NCBI RefSeq assembly: GCF_004916895.1
Contig: NZ_SNTZ01000011.1
Span: 22,896-86,895 of the forward strand
DNA: 64,000 nucleotides
DNA from: Flagellimonas alvinocaridis
GTDB lineage: Bacteria > Bacteroidota > Bacteroidia > Flavobacteriales > Flavobacteriaceae
Direction of reading: 5' to 3'
Position numbers and translations under genes: made by a program. Shown in pieces: positions 61,351-64,000 of the stretch. Each line of letters begins with the position of its first letter. Within the stretch, counting starts at the first letter, position 1. Under the pieces are notes generated by a model. It worked only from the letters and a program-made list of their open reading frames with translations, was not told where the DNA came from and ran no database searches.

Positions 61351-63291
61351 TTAGAACGACTTTAAGGTACTATTTATTTCAGTAGATACCAAGTCGGAAA
61401 ATGCATCGGTGCTCAAACTTCCCAAATCTTCGCCCCCGTGTTTCCGTACCGATACGGTTCCGGATGCTTCTTCCTGCTCTCCAACAATGAGCATAAATGG
61501 GATTTTTTGAAGTTCTGCCTCACGGATTTTTTTCCCTACCGTTTCATTCCTCTTATCAATGAGCGCGCGAATTTCGTGATTTTCCAGTGAATTCAAAACT
61601 TTTTCCGCATATTTTTCATGTTTCTCACTGACGGGCAGAACAATAGCTTGGGTTGGAATAAGCCATAATGGGAAATTTCCTCCAGTATGTTCCAGTAGCA
61701 AAGCTACAAAACGTTCCATACTTCCAAAAGGGGCACGGTGGATCATTACCGGCCTGTGCAACTCATTGTCACTCCCTTTGTAGGTAAGGTCAAAACGTTT
61801 GGGAAGGTTATAATCTACCTGTATGGTGCCCAATTGCCAGTTTCGGCCCAAGGCATCCTTCACCATAAAATCCAACTTGGGTCCATAAAAGGCGGCTTCG
61901 CCACTTTCGATCACATAGTTCAATCCTTTTTCTTCTGCCGCATCAATAATGGCCTGTTCGGCTTTTTCCCAATCGCTCACATCACCAATGTATTTTTCAG
62001 GATTGTCCAAATCCCTTACGGATACTTGGGCCGTGAAATTGTCGAAGCCCAAAGAGTTCAATACATATAAGGATAGGTCGATCACATTTTTAAACTCTTC
62101 GTTCAATTGTTCCGTAGTACAAAAAATGTGGGCATCGTCCTGGGTAAAACCTCTTACACGCGTAAGTCCATGGAGTTCCCCACTTTGTTCGTATCTATAT
62201 ACGGTTCCAAATTCAGCATAGCGCTTGGGTAAATCCTTATAACTAAAAGGGGTGCTATTATAAATTTCACAGTGATGTGGACAGTTCATGGGTTTCAATA
62301 GAAACTCCTCATCCTCCTTAGGTGTATGGATAGGCTGAAAACTATCCTCGCCATATTTGGCATAGTGTCCGGAAGTCACATAAAGTTCCTTTTGGCCAAT
62401 GTGTGGAGTGACCACCATTTCATACCCTGCCTTTTTCTGGGCTTTCTTTAAAAACTGTTCCAATCGTTCACGTAGAGCGGCACCTTTGGGTAGCCAAAGG
62501 GGAAGCCCCTGTCCTACTTTTTTGGAGAAAGTGAACAGTTCCAATTCTTTCCCCAGTTTTCTGTGATCACGTTTTTTGGCCCCTTCCAATAGCTCCAAAT
62601 ACTCGGTAAGCTCTTTTTGCTTTGGAAAGGAAATACCATATACTCGGGTCAATTGTGGATTGTTTTCATCACCTCTCCAATACGCTCCGGCCACACTCAA
62701 TATTTTAATGGCCTTGATGATGCCTGTATTGGGGATATGTCCACCGCGACATAGATCAGTAAAGGTACTATGGTCACAGAAAGTTATGGTGCCATCTTCC
62801 AAATTTTCAATAAGCTCAACTTTGAACTCATTGTCTTGGTCCTTATAATATTGAAGGGCATCCGCTTTGGAAACACTGCGCATCTTGTAATCATGTTTGC
62901 CTCGGGCAATTTCCAATGCCTTCTTTTCAATGGTTGGGAAATCCTTTTCAGAAACCGTGTGCTCTCCAAAATCCACATCATAGTAGAACCCGTTTTCAAT
63001 GGCAGGTCCAATGGTAAGTTTAATTCCTGGGTACAATTCCTCCAAGGCTTGGGCCACAACGTGTGAAGTCGAGTGCCAAAAAGCTTTTTTGCCCTCACTA
63101 TCGTTCCATGTATATAAAGTAAGGGTGCCATCTTTGGTAAGTGGGGTCACGGTTTCCACAACGGTGTTATTGAATTTGGCCGAAATGACATTCCGGGCCA
63201 AACCTTCACTGATACTTTTGGCGACCTCCATGGGTGTGGTGCCTTTTGAAACTTTCTTTACCGCGCCATCGGGCAATGTGATTTCTATCAT
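61351..63291 (-). CDS. thrS: Threonyl-tRNA synthetase
   Basis: Charges tRNA-Thr. The 646 residues have all domains: TGS (about 1-60, [28 protein letters not shown]), the editing domain N2 with [16 protein letters not shown] and [10 protein letters not shown] (metal histidine/cysteine), the class II catalytic core ([35 protein letters not shown]-type region [14 protein letters not shown]) and the anticodon-binding C-terminus ([12 protein letters not shown]). It heads the leftward translation operon. Confidence 0.97.
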   Translation of the reverse strand: MIEITLPDGAVKKVSKGTTPMEVAKSISEGLARNVISAKFNNTVVETVTPLTKDGTLTLYTWNDSEGKKAFWHSTSHVVAQALEELYPGIKLTIGPAIENGFYYDVDFGEHTVSEKDFPTIEKKALEIARGKHDYKMRSVSKADALQYYKDQDNEFKVELIENLEDGTITFCDHSTFTDLCRGGHIPNTGIIKAIKILSVAGAYWRGDENNPQLTRVYGISFPKQKELTEYLELLEGAKKRDHRKLGKELELFTFSKKVGQGLPLWLPKGAALRERLEQFLKKAQKKAGYEMVVTPHIGQKELYVTSGHYAKYGEDSFQPIHTPKEDEEFLLKPMNCPHHCEIYNSTPFSYKDLPKRYAEFGTVYRYEQSGELHGLTRVRGFTQDDAHIFCTTEQLNEEFKNVIDLSLYVLNSLGFDNFTAQVSVRDLDNPEKYIGDVSDWEKAEQAIIDAAEEKGLNYVIESGEAAFYGPKLDFMVKDALGRNWQLGTIQVDYNLPKRFDLTYKGSDNELHRPVMIHRAPFGSMERFVALLLEHTGGNFPLWLIPTQAIVLPVSEKHEKYAEKVLNSLENHEIRALIDKRNETVGKKIREAELQKIPFMLIVGEQEEASGTVSVRKHGGEDLGSLSTDAFSDLVSTEINSTLKSF

Positions 63292-63478
63292 TCGTCTCCT
63301 TATTTTGAGATGGTGCGCAAAGATACTATCTTGAGTTGATGCTACAATACTTACATTATATATATGTATTAATTTTCTACATATGATAAGGTGGTTTTGA
63401 ATTTTAAAAAAGTTGTATTTTTATCTGCTTTGTTTTCAATTAGTTGAAAGTTAATATGTCCAGAAGACAAAAAAACTC

Positions 63479-63508
63479 TTGTTTATTTAGGAAACGGTGT
63501 TACATTTG
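63479..63508 (+). promoter_or_regulatory. rrn promoter P1
   Basis: TTG (63479-63481), 19-base spacer, TACATTTG (63501-63508). An exact Bacteroidota consensus. The bases after it, GCAGCCCGAAAAACA, are repeated at P2. Confidence 0.8.
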
Positions 63509-63613
63509 CAGCCCGAAAAACAACAAAGGGTTTGTTTTTTAGGTAAGTTCAGAAGCTCATTGATATACTGTTTTGATAAGTCGGAAAGGCTGGGATAATT
63601 ATTTTAAAAAGCA

Positions 63614-63644
63614 TTGTGTAATCAAAAAAAGCATTTTACATTTG
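63614..63644 (+). promoter_or_regulatory. rrn promoter P2
   Basis: TTG (63614-63616), 20-base spacer, TACATTTG (63637-63644). It shares 23 bases (TTACATTTGCAGCCCGAA and following) with P1, so it probably arose by duplication. Confidence 0.8.
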
Positions 63645-63740
63645 CAGCCCGAAAAACACCAAGGTGTTTCAGGGGAAAGTTCATGTAAAAGGATTGTTTT
63701 TGAGGTCAAGAAAATGTTTTGAAATTTTTCTCAAAAAAGC

Positions 63741-63770
63741 TTGCTGGTTTAAAAAACAGTTGTACATTTG
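63741..63770 (+). promoter_or_regulatory. rrn promoter P3
   Basis: TTG (63741-63743), 19-base spacer, TACATTTG (63763-63770). The bases after it are CACCCGCTTA, different from P1 and P2. Confidence 0.75.
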
Positions 63771-63955
63771 CACCCGCTTAACCAAAGAGGTAGAGCGGTT
63801 GAAGCCGAAAGAAGATTGATTTTAATGAAATTGAGGTTCGGTTTTGTGAATAAAGAAGTTCATATACATATTGTAACGACAGCGTAAAGAGAATTAAGAA
63901 CCATTTTGATGCGGGGACTCTGGTTTCCGGGTGTCGGACAGACATTCAAGGAAAT
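63771..63955 (+). other. 16S rRNA leader
   Basis: About 185 bases between P3 and the mature 16S 5' end. It carries no ORF. It should hold antitermination and processing signals; I do not recognise a specific one. Confidence 0.6.
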
Positions 63956-64000
63956 ACAATGAAGAGTTTGATCCTGGCTCAGGATGAACGCTAGCGGCAG
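63956..64000 (+). rRNA. rrs: 16S ribosomal RNA, 5' end only
   Basis: GAAGAGTTTGATCCTGGCTC at 63961 begins the universal 5' region, followed by AGGATGAACGCTAGCGGCAG, which is of Bacteroidota type. The mature 5' end is placed near 63956 by comparison with E. coli. The rest lies to the right of the window. Confidence 0.95.

Noticed and set aside
63522..63540. Intrinsic terminator directly after rrn P1.
   Set aside because: The AACAAA/TTTGTT stem is weak and A+T only. It is mentioned in the P1/P2 finding as a possible attenuator but not listed as a terminator.

Overview
The window is chromosomal DNA of a member of the Bacteroidota, almost certainly a marine Flavobacteriaceae (gene content and protein style resemble Muricauda/Allomuricauda; genus is inference). 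Reasons: the 16S rRNA 5' end at the right edge is of Bacteroidota type; promoters repeatedly match TTG-N(17-23)-TAnnTTTG; genes lack Shine-Dalgarno sequences; there is a bL28-bL33-DUF4295 cluster, a zeaxanthin-type carotenoid operon, a TonB receptor, secreted proteins with thrombospondin type 3-like acidic repeats, and many signal peptides of flavobacterial style.

Layout. 1-8.2 kb: a truncated sodium/solute symporter, then a rightward run of recR, a 2-oxoacid dehydrogenase E2, an esterase, a DEDDh exonuclease, an FAH-family hydrolase, an HPt protein, cinA and the small ribosomal genes. 8.2-16 kb: a large secreted repeat protein, ftsY, a DUF2911 protein, rimO, then leftward SRPBCC proteins and a class A beta-lactamase-like lipoprotein. 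16-22.9 kb: periplasmic SurA-like folding factors, a MoxR ATPase, aconitase and two tandem TlpA-like thioredoxins, the first lacking both active-site cysteines. 22.8-26.8 kb: a leftward operon of a CarH/LitR-like MerR regulator, crtI, crtB and crtZ, then tRNA-Leu. 26.9-34.8 kb: a TolC/RND/adaptor efflux operon and a divergent TonB-dependent receptor. 34.8-40 kb: a mutarotase-like secreted protein, an amidohydrolase lipoprotein, a left-handed beta-helix acyltransferase, and a TPP riboswitch heading a PnuC-type transporter overlapped by an acyl-CoA-dehydrogenase-like flavoprotein. 40-44.8 kb: an accessory-looking leftward group (Crp-type regulator, beta-barrel protein, FMN reductase, cytochrome c, DUF1772, NmrA-like, CPBP protease) and tRNA-Lys. 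45-57 kb: aroK, a PyrR-like protein, an S4 protein, an FKBP-type lipoprotein, a porin-like protein, split transketolase, tgt, an LptF/G permease, accA, dnaB and a GATase-like exported protein. 57-64 kb: hydrolases, YjbQ, then leftward thrS-infC-rpmI-rplT, and three tandem promoters leading into a rightward rRNA operon cut by the window edge.

Most of the window is housekeeping DNA. I see no CRISPR array, insertion sequence, prophage, secretion-system island or recognisable defence island. The points most worth following are: the carotenoid operon led by a B12-photoreceptor-like regulator that keeps the cobalamin-binding motifs but lacks one light-state histidine; a TPP-riboswitch operon pairing a vitamin transporter with an unassigned flavoprotein; infC starting at a non-canonical AUA; a Tgt without its zinc cysteines; palindromes in front of the aconitase and MerR genes; repeats in front of dnaB; and a palindromic repeat that supplies codons of a signal peptide.
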